Source of the DNA: CAYVFC01 sp964450715
GTDB taxonomy: Bacteria > Myxococcota_A > Polyangia > Polyangiales > JAFGIB01
DNA: 13,838 nt
Direction of reading: 5' to 3'
Assembly (NCBI GenBank): GCA_964450715.1
Contig: CAYVFC010000187.1
Span: 1-13,838 of the forward strand
How positions within the stretch are numbered: the first letter of the stretch is position 1; every line of letters begins with the position of its first letter. Below the pieces are notes generated by a model. It searched no databases. It was not told the origin of the DNA and saw only the letters and a list, made by a program, of their open reading frames with translations. Positions 13,823 through 13,838 of this stretch are shown one piece after another. Both the position numbers and the translations under genes were made by a program.

Positions 13823-13838
13823 TTGCTAGCGTTTCGGG

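Noticed and set aside
1..13838. CRISPR array, integrase, insertion sequence or toxin-antitoxin pair
   Set aside because: No regularly spaced repeats, transposase motifs or small paired genes were seen on either strand.

Overview
The window is about 13.8 kb of high-GC bacterial DNA, densely coding on both strands. No rRNA, tRNA, CRISPR array or transposase gene was seen. Several traits suggest a deltaproteobacterial or Myxococcota/Bradymonadota-like genome: an AgmX/PglI-type C-terminal domain on a lipoprotein, HEAT and TPR envelope proteins with Lys/Ala/Pro-rich tails, a TonB-type energy-transducer remnant, and a fragment of a secreted 'DNELNG...KGxDDG.E.FGGTV' protein. This assignment is an inference from gene content, not a proven taxonomy.

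Left block (1-4500, all on the minus strand). A conserved RNA/nucleotide housekeeping cluster is transcribed rpsO -> pnp -> dut. rpsO has a good sigma70-like promoter (TTGACC-17-CATACT), and a strong hairpin without a U-tract follows its stop. PNPase carries an Arg/Gly-rich C-terminal tail, and dut follows it after 11 nt. Upstream of rpsO lies an acetoacetate decarboxylase-family gene. Its near-consensus promoter (TTGACA-17-AATAAT) is filled by a perfect 10+10 bp inverted repeat, so it is almost certainly controlled by a dimeric repressor. The predicted transcription start falls on or beside an ATG, so the mRNA may be leaderless.

Middle block (4486-5734, plus strand). This is a patchwork of gene remnants. 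A TonB C-terminal-like segment is joined in frame to an internally shortened C-terminal part of a secreted surface protein. The first transmembrane segment of an MntP manganese exporter follows immediately and is cut off after about 35 codons. The stretch looks like successive deletions, or an assembly chimera.

Right-centre block (5735-9075, plus strand). A two-gene operon with a 1-nt stop/start overlap encodes a secreted HEAT-repeat protein and a 751-residue lipoprotein. The lipoprotein combines a PQQ-like beta-propeller region, helical repeats and an AgmX/PglI-type domain. Both proteins have Lys-rich tails. No precise function can be assigned; this pair is the least characterised system in the window.

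Right block (9152-13838). Two minus-strand genes encode a protein of twelve uninterrupted 34-residue TPRs and an AlkA-like HhH-GPD DNA glycosylase. Divergent from them, queE (7-carboxy-7-deazaguanine synthase) is followed 9 nt later by a PhoR-type membrane histidine kinase. Its response regulator is not in the window. The 81-bp divergent region contains a perfect 7-bp inverted repeat.
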